Both the position numbers and the translations under genes were made by a program. Under the pieces are notes generated by a model. The model ran no database searches. It was not told the origin of the DNA and saw only the letters and a list, made by a program, of their open reading frames with translations. From contig NZ_CP104208.1 in the NCBI RefSeq assembly GCF_026230175.1, forward strand, positions 1,550,001 through 1,614,000: 64,000 bases of DNA, written 5' to 3'. This document shows positions 26,102 through 35,404 of the stretch, piece by piece. This DNA comes from Desulfovibrio mangrovi. GTDB taxonomy: Bacteria; Desulfobacterota; Desulfovibrionia; Desulfovibrionales; Desulfovibrionaceae. Every line of letters begins with the position of its first letter. Position 1 is the first letter of the stretch.

Positions 26102-26335
26102 ATGAAGAATAGAAATTCTCTTTGTGATTCAGGAATTGAAATGTGGGGTGGCTCAATGGACGAGGGATTATCAAGAACCTCCACATTCTGCCCCGGATAC
26201 AATGAAACAGCAGGATACATTGACAAGATGCTCCCTGCAAAACTCAGAAAAAGTTTTGAAAGCCACATGGCCTCATGCAGAGACTGCAGAACAGACATAC
26301 TCGAACTGCGCATCTGCATACGTGAAACATTATAA
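26102..26335 (+). CDS. Small zinc anti-sigma-factor-like protein (zf-HC2 type)
   Basis: 77 residues from the ATG at 26102 (caggaa seven bases upstream); an upstream in-frame ATG at 26039 is less likely. C-terminal half fits the anti-sigma zinc finger: Cys30, YIDKMLPAKLRKSFESHMAS, then the H-x3-C-x2-C motif (His55, Cys59, Cys62). No membrane segment follows, so a soluble, minimal version. It precedes flgD by 29 bp and is likely co-transcribed with the hook genes. A possible partner is the ECF sigma factor at 35405-36043 (inference). Confidence 0.7.
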   Translation: MKNRNSLCDSGIEMWGGSMDEGLSRTSTFCPGYNETAGYIDKMLPAKLRKSFESHMASCRDCRTDILELRICIRETL

Positions 26336-26364
26336 ATCAAACCTTGTAATAGACGAGGTGTGCC

Positions 26365-27066
26365 ATGTCATACATTGACGCAGTCTCATACAACAACGCA
26401 GCTTACGTTGCCTCCACGGACAGTGCATCATCAGATCTGGGAAGAGACGATTTCCTCACCCTGCTCGTGACTCAGCTGGAGAATCAGGACCCCCTGAACC
26501 CGGTGGAAGATGCCGAAATGATCGCGGAACTCGCTCAGTTCTCCAGTTTGGAAGAACTGGAATCGCTGAACGAGAGCATGGAAGGCATTACCAGCACCCT
26601 GAACGTCATGACGGTGAACAGTGCGGTTTCCTATCTCGGTCAGGACGTGGTGGCCGCCGGCTACTCCATCAGCAAGAGCGATGACGGCTGTACGGATGTC
26701 TACTTCACCCCCGCTGAAGACTGCGAGTCCGTCACGGCCCACATCTACAACGAAGACGGCGACATTGTGGCCAGCGTGGACCTCGGCTCCATTACGGAGG
26801 GAGAACACACCTTCACGTGGGACGGCATCAAGACCAACGGCAGCGAAGCCGGAGACGGCACCTACTACGTCGGGTTTGAAGCCTACGATGCAGACGGCAA
26901 CGACGTTTCCGTTTCTTCCGAGGTCTCCGGAACGGTCACCGGCATATCCAGTTCCAACGGTTCCACCGTGCTTGAACTGAGCGACGGCCGGACTGTGGAA
27001 CTGCTCTACGTCAGCAAGATCATCAGCAACACGTCCGGCAGCACGTCCGACACCACCACCCAGTAA
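26365..27066 (+). CDS. flgD: Flagellar hook capping protein FlgD
   Basis: 233 residues. The conserved N-terminal FlgD signature DDFLTLLVTQLENQDPLNPVED and the AQFSSLEELESLNESM segment are clear; a FlgD Ig-like central region (GEHTFTWDGIKTNGSEAGDGTYYV) follows. It caps the growing hook and directs FlgE assembly. First structural gene of the block, 26 bp before flgE. Confidence 0.95.
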   Translation: MSYIDAVSYNNAAYVASTDSASSDLGRDDFLTLLVTQLENQDPLNPVEDAEMIAELAQFSSLEELESLNESMEGITSTLNVMTVNSAVSYLGQDVVAAGYSISKSDDGCTDVYFTPAEDCESVTAHIYNEDGDIVASVDLGSITEGEHTFTWDGIKTNGSEAGDGTYYVGFEAYDADGNDVSVSSEVSGTVTGISSSNGSTVLELSDGRTVELLYVSKIISNTSGSTSDTTTQ

Positions 27067-27092
27067 CCCGTCATCCTCCGGGAGGCATTATC

Positions 27093-28679
27093 ATGAGTAT
27101 CAGCGGTTCCATGTATGCGGGCATTTCCGGCCTGACGGTACACAGCCAGGCCATGTCGGTCATCGGCAACAACCTCGCAAACTCAAGCACCATCGGCTAC
27201 AAGTCCGCGACCACACAATTCGAAGACGTGTTCTATTCCACGGTTTCCACGGCGAACGGCCTGAATCAGGTTGGTCACGGCGCAACCGTAGCCACCATCT
27301 ATCAGGATTTCTCGCAGGGTTCATACGAAGCATCCACCAGCGACACAGCCGTAGCCATCGGCGGCAACGGCTTCTTCATGGTGAACAATCCCACCACCGG
27401 CGACCGTTACTACACCCGTGCGGGCAACTTCGAGTTCGACCAGTACGGCTATCTGGTGGATGCACACGGCTATCAGGTGCAGGGATGGAAGGCGGCGTCC
27501 ACCACCTCGTCCAACGGCGTAGTGCAGACACAGGGCGCACTCACCTCGCTGCAGCTCACCTCGTACCAGTCACCGCCCTCCGCGACCTCGTCGGTCTATC
27601 TTTCCGTGAACCTCGACAAGTCTGATGACGATAACAACAATGATGCCGCAGACCCGTTCTTCTCCGTCTTCAATGATTGGAACGGACTGGACGAAACGCC
27701 CATAGGCGATACGCAGTATGCCTACCAGACCACCATGACCGTCTATGACGAAGCAGGCTCCGCGCACGAACTGACCGTCTATTTCGACAAGGTGGAAGAC
27801 GATGCCGTGACCAGTCAGGCGGGCGGCTATCAGGTATGGGAGTACGTGGTTACCTGCGATCCTTCCGACGACGGACGCATCATTGACGGCCAGAACCTGA
27901 ACACCACATCCGCCGCGGGTCTGCTCATGACAGGCACGCTCACCTTCAACTCCTCCGGCATCCTGCAGGGCATGACGGCCTTCACGCTGGCCTCCACGGC
28001 AACGGGCGACCTGCACGACCTGACCAACTGGACGCCCTCGGAATTCTCGGAAGATGGCTACCCCGTCTTCACGGCCAATTTCTCAGGCTCGCCAAACGCC
28101 AGCACCACCAGTGCGGCCAGTGCCCTGAACATTGAGCTCAATCTGGGCATCAAGAACGAGGGAACCGGCTGGGCAACAGGTGTGGCCTCCAATGCCGCCG
28201 CCATCGGCAACACCTTCTCCTCGCTAACCACCTTTGATCAGGTAGACCTGCAGGCAGGCGCAAGCACGGCCTACGATTCCGCCTCCTCCACCTATGACCA
28301 GAGTCAGGACGGCTACGCCACCGGCTATCTGCAAAGCATTGAAGTTGACCGCGACGGCGTGGTGAGCGGCCAGTATTCCAACGGCCAGATCCTGGACCTG
28401 TTCGTGCTGGCGCTTGCGGACTTCAACAACCCGCAGGGACTGATTCTGGAAGGCGGCAATCTCTACTCGGAAGGAACGGAGTCCGGGTCGGCCCGCGTGG
28501 GCAGAGCCAACACATCCAGCTTCGGATCCATTGCGGCAAACACTCTGGAGCAATCCAACGTGGACATGTCCACAGAGATGGTGCGCCTCATCACCACGCA
28601 GCGCGGGTATTCAGCCAACGCCAAGGTCATTACCACCGCCGACGCCATGCTGCAGGAAGCCATCAACCTCAAACGGTAA
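27093..28679 (+). CDS. flgE: Flagellar hook protein FlgE
   Basis: 528 residues. N-terminal rod-type motif SMYAGISGLTVHSQAMSVIG followed by NNLANSSTIGYKSATTQFEDV, hook-specific GNGFFMVNNPTTGDRYYTRAGNF-type region, and the C-terminal coiled end (SNVDMSTEMVRLITTQRGYS, DAMLQEAINLKR). Longer than the ~400 residues of E. coli FlgE, the excess being in the surface-exposed middle. It builds the hook. Confidence 0.96.
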   Translation: MSISGSMYAGISGLTVHSQAMSVIGNNLANSSTIGYKSATTQFEDVFYSTVSTANGLNQVGHGATVATIYQDFSQGSYEASTSDTAVAIGGNGFFMVNNPTTGDRYYTRAGNFEFDQYGYLVDAHGYQVQGWKAASTTSSNGVVQTQGALTSLQLTSYQSPPSATSSVYLSVNLDKSDDDNNNDAADPFFSVFNDWNGLDETPIGDTQYAYQTTMTVYDEAGSAHELTVYFDKVEDDAVTSQAGGYQVWEYVVTCDPSDDGRIIDGQNLNTTSAAGLLMTGTLTFNSSGILQGMTAFTLASTATGDLHDLTNWTPSEFSEDGYPVFTANFSGSPNASTTSAASALNIELNLGIKNEGTGWATGVASNAAAIGNTFSSLTTFDQVDLQAGASTAYDSASSTYDQSQDGYATGYLQSIEVDRDGVVSGQYSNGQILDLFVLALADFNNPQGLILEGGNLYSEGTESGSARVGRANTSSFGSIAANTLEQSNVDMSTEMVRLITTQRGYSANAKVITTADAMLQEAINLKR

Positions 28680-28797
28680 ACGCCGGGCGGAAATAAAGGC
28701 CGCGCACCATAACGCCACATGCCGCGTGCATGGCGCGGCTCTCCCCTTCGTTATCCATAACGTCCCCTGAAGCGTGCCGCCCGGTTTCCCCCGTGCC

Positions 28798-28816
28798 GGA
28801 CTCTCCCGGAGAGTCC
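28798..28816 (+). other. Hairpin between flgE and flgK
   Basis: ggactctc-ccg-gagagtcc, 8-bp perfect stem, in the 196-bp gap; no U-run. Probably an mRNA boundary separating the abundant hook message from the junction-protein genes. Confidence 0.45.
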
Positions 28817-28875
28817 AAGGGCGGCGCGCTTATCACAGCTTCGCCCGCGCAGCCGCGCAAGAACGAGGTGCTTTC

Positions 28876-30972
28876 ATGACCATCAATGGAATCTACAGCT
28901 TAGCCACGCAGGCCCTGATGAATGCACAGGTGGGCATAAGCGTAACCGGCGACAACATAGCCAACGCGGACGTGCAGGGCTACAGCCGCAAGACGGTCAC
29001 CTATGAGACGGCAGACAGCATCCGCTATCGCTCTCTCTACCTTGGCACCGGCGCGGACGTGCAGGAAATCGCAAGACACTACAACTACTATGTGGAAAAG
29101 CAGTATCTCGCCTCCAACAGTGAAACCAGCTACTGGGGCCAGCAGGCGGAGTCGCTCTCCAGCGTGGAAGAGCTGTTCAACGAAAGCGACGACTACGGCA
29201 TTTCCACCGCACTGGACCAATTTTTCACCAGCCTGAGCGCACTTGCGCAGGACGCCTCCAGCGACGCCTACCGTACTGAGCTGACGGAATACGCCACAAC
29301 GCTTGCCGACCAGCTGCGTTCATTGAACTCCTCTCTGGATGCGGCCCGCGAGGCTGCCGACGCAGAGATTGCCGATCAGGTGGATGAAGCCAACGACCTT
29401 CTCTCGGCCATTGCAGCTTACAACGCCACCATCGTAGGCAACCGCAACGACGCAACACTACAGGACGCCATGGATGTGGCGGTACGCGAGCTCTCCAGCC
29501 TGCTGGACGTCAACGTCATCTATCAGGAGAACGGCCAGTACACAGTGCTCACGGCGGAAGGCCAGACGCTGGTGGATGGCTCCCACGCATACACGCTGGC
29601 CTACGAAGGCCCGCAATCCACCAAGGAACTGACTTCCGGCTCGACCTACGACGGAGAGGTCTACTTTGACGGTACCGGAGCCAACGAACTGACCATAGAC
29701 TTTGTCACCTCCGGCCCCACAGACGGGTCTGCCGGTGCGGCCACCTTCAGAGTATCCGTGGACGGCGGCAGGACGTGGCTCACCGACGACAACGGCAACG
29801 AACTCACCTACACCGCAGGCGACTACGACAATCGCGTCACAATTGAAGGCGTCTCCGTATGGTTCGGCACGGCGGGTGACGCCAACGCCACGGCCACCAC
29901 CAACGTTTCCGCAGGCGACGAGTTCACCATCGTGCCCAAGTCCGGCGTGTACTGGTACAAGACCACCTCCGACAAGGTGAACATCACTCCCTATGCAGAC
30001 TCGTCCTCCGACAGCGGCAACAGACTCAGCGGCGGCAGCATTGCAGGGCTGTTGCAGGTTCGCGACCAGTCCATCACCGCCTACATGGAAGAGATGGACG
30101 CCTTTGCCAGCGAGCTGATCTGGCAGATGAACTACCAGCACAGTCAGGGCGCGGGAACGGAGCACTATACCAACGTGCAGTCCGTAAATGCCGTGAACGA
30201 TGCTTCCATCCCGCTTGCAAACACCCAGCTCGCCTATGCGGACAAGCTCACAACAGGCGGCCTTTCCATAGCCCTGTACGATGAAGACACAGGCAACACG
30301 CTCGGCGTAACAGCACTTGATTTCAGCTCCATCGTTCCGCCCGGGCTGGACAGCTTTGACCCCACCCAGCATTCGCTGAACGACGTGGCAGCGGCCATCA
30401 ACGCCACCTTCTCCGGCCAGCTCACCGCCTCCGTCACGGACGGCCGCATGTCCATTCAGGCCGCGGACGGTGTGGAGTTCGAGTTTGCCGGCGACACCAC
30501 GGGCATTCTAGCCGCAACGGGCATAAACACCTTTTTCTCCGGTGACGGCATTACCGACATTCAGGTGGACTCCCGACTCCTTGCCGACTCGGGCCGCATC
30601 AATGCCAGCGTCGTGGACGGCACAGGACTGGTTGCCTCCGGCGACAACACCAATGCGCTGGCCATGGCCGGTCTGGCCGAGGCGGATGTGGAGCTGGATA
30701 CCATCCATTCCTCCTCATCCCAGACACTCAGCGAACACCTGCACTCCCTCGTCTCCAAGGTGGGCACGGATATGGACACAGCCTCGCGCAGCTACACCTA
30801 TTCCAGCGCCGTGGCCACCCAGCTGGACACCCTACAGCAGGAAGTCTCCGGCGTGAACCTTGACGAAGAATACGCCAACCTCACCCGCTATCAACAGTCC
30901 TATCAGGCTGCAGCCCAGCTCATTCAGACGGCGAACGAGATGTTCGATGTCATTCTTTCGCTGAAGTCATAG
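28876..30972 (+). CDS. flgK: Flagellar hook-filament junction protein FlgK
   Basis: 698 residues from the ATG at 28876 (MTINGIYSLATQALMNAQVG); the frame extends upstream without a plausible start. N-terminal GDNIANADVQGYSRKTV and C-terminal EYANLTRYQQSYQAAAQLIQ with TANEMFDVILSL are the FlgK ends. Joins hook to filament (HAP1). Followed by flgL after 13 bp. Confidence 0.95.
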   Translation: MTINGIYSLATQALMNAQVGISVTGDNIANADVQGYSRKTVTYETADSIRYRSLYLGTGADVQEIARHYNYYVEKQYLASNSETSYWGQQAESLSSVEELFNESDDYGISTALDQFFTSLSALAQDASSDAYRTELTEYATTLADQLRSLNSSLDAAREAADAEIADQVDEANDLLSAIAAYNATIVGNRNDATLQDAMDVAVRELSSLLDVNVIYQENGQYTVLTAEGQTLVDGSHAYTLAYEGPQSTKELTSGSTYDGEVYFDGTGANELTIDFVTSGPTDGSAGAATFRVSVDGGRTWLTDDNGNELTYTAGDYDNRVTIEGVSVWFGTAGDANATATTNVSAGDEFTIVPKSGVYWYKTTSDKVNITPYADSSSDSGNRLSGGSIAGLLQVRDQSITAYMEEMDAFASELIWQMNYQHSQGAGTEHYTNVQSVNAVNDASIPLANTQLAYADKLTTGGLSIALYDEDTGNTLGVTALDFSSIVPPGLDSFDPTQHSLNDVAAAINATFSGQLTASVTDGRMSIQAADGVEFEFAGDTTGILAATGINTFFSGDGITDIQVDSRLLADSGRINASVVDGTGLVASGDNTNALAMAGLAEADVELDTIHSSSSQTLSEHLHSLVSKVGTDMDTASRSYTYSSAVATQLDTLQQEVSGVNLDEEYANLTRYQQSYQAAAQLIQTANEMFDVILSLKS

Positions 30973-30985
30973 AGGAGAACACCCT

Positions 30986-32470
30986 ATGCGCATCGCCAGA
31001 AGCATGTTGTTCGATTCCTCGGTACGGTACATGAACAACTCTCTTTCAGAGATCATCCGCCTGAACGAGCAGAACGCTTCGCAGAAGACCATAAACCGTC
31101 CCTCAGACGATCCCGGCGGCATGTCGCGTTCGCTAGACCTGAAAACATACCTGACGCGCCTAGATCAGTACGACGAGAACATGAATACCGCTCTGGGCTG
31201 GCTGCAACTGGCAGATGATGAACTCAATCAGGCCAGCGATGTGCTGACCAGACTGGAAGAACTGGCGGAACAGGCCGCCACGGGTACACTTACGGACAGC
31301 CAGCGCAGCATGATCGCGGAAGAAGCCCGCGAACTCATGGGGCAGATGCTGGCCATTGCCAACACCGAATACGCGGGGGATTCCATCTTCGCCGGCTCCA
31401 TGACGGACACCAATGCCTATGAAATAGGACTCGGCGCGACAGTGCGCGACGAGACACTGTCGGACGCCTCGTTCGTGGCCTTTTCCGGCTCTACCTCTTC
31501 AACCATCTATGTGGAATTTGCGGAGTCCGGCACGGTGGGCGTGGATGAGATCGATTACCGCTACACCACGGACGGAGGCAGCACATGGCAGACGGCCACC
31601 CTCGCAGCGGGCGACACCGAACTTGATTTTGGCACCGCCAAGGCAGAAATGCTGTCCGGCTCCGTGGTCACCGCCACGGAGACACCCGGAGAGGGCGACG
31701 GCACTGCCGTGTGGATACGGCCCGCAGCCTATTACACCGGCGACACGGAAGGGGATGAAACGGTCTACCACTACGGCAGCTCAACCGTCACCGCCACGGC
31801 AGACGGCGTGTTCGACTCCTCCGTCGCCATCCGCATCGCCTCAAACGCCAGTCTTCCCGGCCCGATAAGCTACTCCTACAGTCTGGATCGCGGGGCCACG
31901 TGGGTGGACGGCAACGTCACCTCCAACGCCACCTTCGCCGTACCGGGGGGATTTCTGGAGCTGGCGTCCAATGGAGGGTCAGCGGTAGTGGCGGGAGACC
32001 AGTTCATCGTGGAACCCCACTCCGCAGCGCTCTATCTGGATATCGGCAATTCCAGCAGCGTGCAGATAAACAGCATAGGGGCGGACATCTTCGGCGGGCG
32101 CGTGGACGACAACGACACCAGCACCATTCTGGACACACCGGCAAATCTCTTCGAATCCATCGGAAAATTCATAGGTTTTCTGGAAACGAACGATCAGGAA
32201 GGCATAGCGGACATGATCGACGCCCTGAGTGCCGCGCACGAAACCCTTTCCACTGCGCAGGGCACCATAGGCGGCAGAGAGGTCCGCGTGGAGTTCGCAC
32301 AGGAAGCCGTGGCCATGAGCAAGGAATCCACCAACGCCAATATCTCCTCCATTGAGGATGCAGATCTGACGCAGCTCACCACAGACCTCGCACGGGCGCA
32401 GTATATTTACGAATCCGTGCTGTCCACATCATCCAAGCTCATGCAGATGAGCCTGATGGACTATCTCTAG
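30986..32470 (+). CDS. flgL: Flagellar hook-filament junction protein FlgL
   Basis: 494 residues. Flagellin-like N terminus (SLSEIIRLNEQNASQKTINR, PSDDPGG) and C terminus (DADLTQLTTDLARAQYIYES, SSKLMQMSLMDYL) mark HAP3. The middle is enlarged relative to the ~320-residue enteric protein. It is immediately followed by fliD; the csrA/fliW genes that often follow flgL in other bacteria are not here. Confidence 0.93.
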   Translation: MRIARSMLFDSSVRYMNNSLSEIIRLNEQNASQKTINRPSDDPGGMSRSLDLKTYLTRLDQYDENMNTALGWLQLADDELNQASDVLTRLEELAEQAATGTLTDSQRSMIAEEARELMGQMLAIANTEYAGDSIFAGSMTDTNAYEIGLGATVRDETLSDASFVAFSGSTSSTIYVEFAESGTVGVDEIDYRYTTDGGSTWQTATLAAGDTELDFGTAKAEMLSGSVVTATETPGEGDGTAVWIRPAAYYTGDTEGDETVYHYGSSTVTATADGVFDSSVAIRIASNASLPGPISYSYSLDRGATWVDGNVTSNATFAVPGGFLELASNGGSAVVAGDQFIVEPHSAALYLDIGNSSSVQINSIGADIFGGRVDDNDTSTILDTPANLFESIGKFIGFLETNDQEGIADMIDALSAAHETLSTAQGTIGGREVRVEFAQEAVAMSKESTNANISSIEDADLTQLTTDLARAQYIYESVLSTSSKLMQMSLMDYL

Positions 32471-32489
32471 CGTTACGGAGGATACGGCC

Positions 32490-34187
32490 ATGACGGAATA
32501 CTGGTCCGGTTCCATAACCTTCACGGGGCTCGGCAGCGGCACTGACTTCGACTCCATTATCGAGGCCACCGTGAACCTTGAAAGCCACCGCCTCAACCGG
32601 ATGGAGGCGTGGGTTGAGCAATGGACTGAAAAACAGGCTCTGGTGCAGGACATCAACACCAAGCTGCTGGAATATCAGACCGCGCTGGAAGACCTGGATT
32701 CCATGGGCAAGTTTCTCACCAAATCCGCCACCAGCACGGATTCATCCGTCCTCGGCGTAACTGCGGACGCGGACGCCATTGAGGGAACGCATTCCGTGGT
32801 CGTAAATCAGCTTGCCCAGAACGACATCTGGTCAGGCTCCTACGGTTGGTCCTCCTCTTCTGATGTCATAACCACAACAGACTCCACGTTCAGCCTGACT
32901 TACGCAGGCACGAGCTATTCCATTGATGTGCCTGCAGGCACCACCCTGCAAACCTTCGTCAACCTCATCAACGCGGACGAAGGCCTCAACGACGGCGTTC
33001 GGGCCAGCCTCGTCAACGACGGGAGCGAATACCACCTGCAACTCAGGGGCATGGATCTCGGCGCGGACAACACCATCAACGTCACCGGTTCCACCATGAC
33101 GGGCCTTACCTCATCCGACTTCGTGCAGACGCAGACCGCGCAGAACGCCCAACTGAAGGTGGACGGCTATCCCCCTGATGCTTCCGCATGGATCGAACGG
33201 GAAACCAACGTCATCGATGACGTGGTGGACGGGCTTACCCTCACGCTCTACGACGTCACGGACAGCGAGGGCGAAAAGATAAGCGTGGTGACGGACACGG
33301 AAGCCATCATAGGAAACATCGAACAATTCATATCGCTGACCAACGAGATCCGCTCCGCCATCGCCGCGCTGGATGAAACCAGCGAAGACGAAGAATACGA
33401 CGACGAAAAAACCAGTTTCTACGCAGTGCGCGGCAACTACGGCATGGATATAGTGGAGCAGAACCTGCAGGACATTCTCGCCAGCGTCGGCCTGGGGTTC
33501 AAGCGCTACGACTCCACCAGCAACGAAGGCGATCTGTTCAGCAGCCTGTCACAGGTCGGTATATCCACGGAGACGGACCAGAACTCCACCGACTTCGGCC
33601 TGCTGGTTCTGGACTACGACGAACTGGAAGCCGCGCTGGATAAAGACCCGGACGCCGTAGCCCGCCTCTTCTCCGCAGAGTCCGACGGCGTAAGCTATTC
33701 CGGCAATCTGACCTATGAGTCATCCATTACGGACCTGACGGCCCCCGGCATGTACGATGTGCAGTATGAAATCTCCGGCGGCGTTCTGACCAGTGCCACC
33801 ATCAACGGCAACGCCGCCAAGGTTGATCCCGACACGTGGACCATTACCGGTCTTTCCGGCAATGCCGAGCAAGGTCTCATTCTTGGCGTTGCCAACCGCA
33901 CGGATGGCACGCATCAGGGCGATGTGGCCATCCGGCAGGGCAAGATCAATGAAACATTGGAGGAACTGGATCGCCTTACAGACATCGAATCCGGCACACT
34001 CACCATCATTGATAACAACTACCAGACCATCATCGATAACACCGAAGACGATATCGGCGATGAAGAGGACAGAATCGAACGGTTGCAGCAGCGCCTCATT
34101 GAGCAGTATGCCCGCCTGGAAGCCTCGCTGGGCAATTACGAGAACATCAACTCCTCGCTGTCATCGCTGCTCGGGCAGCTTGAGTAG
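32490..34187 (+). CDS. fliD: Flagellar filament cap protein FliD
   Basis: 565 residues. N-terminal SITFTGLGSGTDFDSIIEAT, central DGLTLTLYDVTDSEGEKISV, and a C-terminal coiled coil (EEDRIERLQQRLIEQYARLE, ENINSSLSSLLGQLE) define FliD/HAP2, which caps the filament and guides flagellin insertion. Last + strand gene of the block; a bidirectional terminator separates it from the convergent flagellin. Confidence 0.95.
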   Translation: MTEYWSGSITFTGLGSGTDFDSIIEATVNLESHRLNRMEAWVEQWTEKQALVQDINTKLLEYQTALEDLDSMGKFLTKSATSTDSSVLGVTADADAIEGTHSVVVNQLAQNDIWSGSYGWSSSSDVITTTDSTFSLTYAGTSYSIDVPAGTTLQTFVNLINADEGLNDGVRASLVNDGSEYHLQLRGMDLGADNTINVTGSTMTGLTSSDFVQTQTAQNAQLKVDGYPPDASAWIERETNVIDDVVDGLTLTLYDVTDSEGEKISVVTDTEAIIGNIEQFISLTNEIRSAIAALDETSEDEEYDDEKTSFYAVRGNYGMDIVEQNLQDILASVGLGFKRYDSTSNEGDLFSSLSQVGISTETDQNSTDFGLLVLDYDELEAALDKDPDAVARLFSAESDGVSYSGNLTYESSITDLTAPGMYDVQYEISGGVLTSATINGNAAKVDPDTWTITGLSGNAEQGLILGVANRTDGTHQGDVAIRQGKINETLEELDRLTDIESGTLTIIDNNYQTIIDNTEDDIGDEEDRIERLQQRLIEQYARLEASLGNYENINSSLSSLLGQLE

Positions 34188-34236
34188 GAAGCACCCCGTA
34201 CTCCCTGTCATCTCCTCACCAGCCCTCTGCAATCAA

Positions 34237-34266
34237 AAGGCCCGACACCTTCCGGTGTCGGGCCTT
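34237..34266. terminator. Bidirectional terminator between fliD and flagellin
   Basis: aaggcccgacacc-ttcc-ggtgtcgggcctt, 13-bp perfect stem with A/T edges on both sides, between convergent genes. Confidence 0.85.
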
Positions 34267-34319
34267 GCCGTCCGGGTATCAATCCCATCCGGCGCTCCCA
34301 CGTTCCCCATCACCGGCTG

Positions 34320-35210
34320 TTAGCCGATAAGCTGCAAAGCCATTTGCGGCAGGGAGTTGGCCTGCGAGAGCATGGCCACGGCGGACTGGGTAAGAATCTG
34401 CTGGCGGGTGAATTCCGTCATTTCAGTAGAAACATCCACGTCAGAAATGCGGGATTCCGCGGCCTGCAGGTTTTCGGCCTGAATCTGCAGGTTGGAGATG
34501 GTGTTCTCCAGACGGTTCTGCATGGCACCGAGGTTGGCTCTGATCTTGTCCTTGGAAATGATGGCCTGATCAATGGCGTCCAGCGCATCCTGCGCGGCCT
34601 GCTGGGTGGAAATGGTGTAGCCCGCGGAGCCTGCCACGGCCTGATTTCCCAAACCCAAAGCGGATGCAGTGCTGGTGCCCACCTGAATGTAGTAATAATC
34701 CTCGGCCGAGTCGTTGGAGGTACCAAAGTGCACCTTCAGCATGCCCGTAGCGTTCAGGCTGCTACCATCGTGAGTGGAACTGGAAAGGTTGCCGTTAAGC
34801 AGGTGAATGCCGTTGAAGTCGGTAGAATTGGCGATTCGGGTTATTTCCGAAGCCATGGCCTGATATTCGGAATCGATGATCAGACGCTGGTCCGAAGTAT
34901 AGGTACCCGTGGCAGCCTGTTCCGCCAGTTCCTTCATACGGATAAGCTTTTCGTCGATAACGGAAAGCGCCCCGTCCGCAGTCTGGATAAGGGAAATGGC
35001 GTCGTTGGCGTTTCGTACCCCCTGATTCAATGCGGAAACATCGGAACGCATGAGCTCGCGAATGGCAAGGCCCGCCGCATCGTCCGCCGCACTGTTGATC
35101 CGGAGACCGGAAGAAAGACGCTGCGTGGACGTTTCAAGCTTGCCGTACGAAGTGCTCAAGTTGCGAGCAACATTTGCCGCCATCATGTTATGATTGATTA
35201 CCAATGACAT
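34320..35210 (-). CDS. fliC: Flagellin
   Basis: 296 residues. Conserved D0/D1 ends: MSLVINHNMMAANVARNL, TSTQRLSSGLRINSAADDAA and GLAIRELMRSDVSALNQGVR at the N terminus; AESRISDVDVSTEMTEFTRQ, ILTQSAVAMLSQANSLPQ and MALQLIG at the C terminus, with a short variable middle (~residues 145-215). It forms the filament, exported by the flagellar type III system. GGAGGAAG five bases before the ATG gives strong translation; an upstream hairpin may control it. Confidence 0.97.
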   Translation of the reverse strand: MSLVINHNMMAANVARNLSTSYGKLETSTQRLSSGLRINSAADDAAGLAIRELMRSDVSALNQGVRNANDAISLIQTADGALSVIDEKLIRMKELAEQAATGTYTSDQRLIIDSEYQAMASEITRIANSTDFNGIHLLNGNLSSSTHDGSSLNATGMLKVHFGTSNDSAEDYYYIQVGTSTASALGLGNQAVAGSAGYTISTQQAAQDALDAIDQAIISKDKIRANLGAMQNRLENTISNLQIQAENLQAAESRISDVDVSTEMTEFTRQQILTQSAVAMLSQANSLPQMALQLIG

Positions 35211-35265
35211 ATTACTTCCTCCATGAAGATGTTGTCATGTTCCGAGCATCATTCCATTGATGCTC
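35211..35265 (-). promoter_or_regulatory. Flagellin leader hairpin with GGA in the loop (CsrA-like site)
   Basis: On the minus strand GAGCATCA-ATGGAA-TGATGCTC (35244-35265) forms an 8-bp stem with GGA in its loop, and a second GGA pair lies in the Shine-Dalgarno (CATGGAGGAAG). This is the arrangement of CsrA targets in other flagellin leaders. No csrA gene lies in this window. Confidence 0.5.
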
Positions 35266-35404
35266 TGCCGAAGATGTTTTCTACTTTCTCTTCGTCTCTT
35301 CATGGAAAATGTATTAAGTTTTGCACCTCCAAATAACTCCAACAAACACTATGATTTTATTGAATATTTGAATTCTTAATATTGCCTTTTCATTTCTTTG
35401 CATA

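Noticed and set aside
35266-35400. Sigma-28 promoter for flagellin
   Set aside because: I looked for TAAA-N15-GCCGATAA on the minus strand and found no acceptable match, so none is listed.
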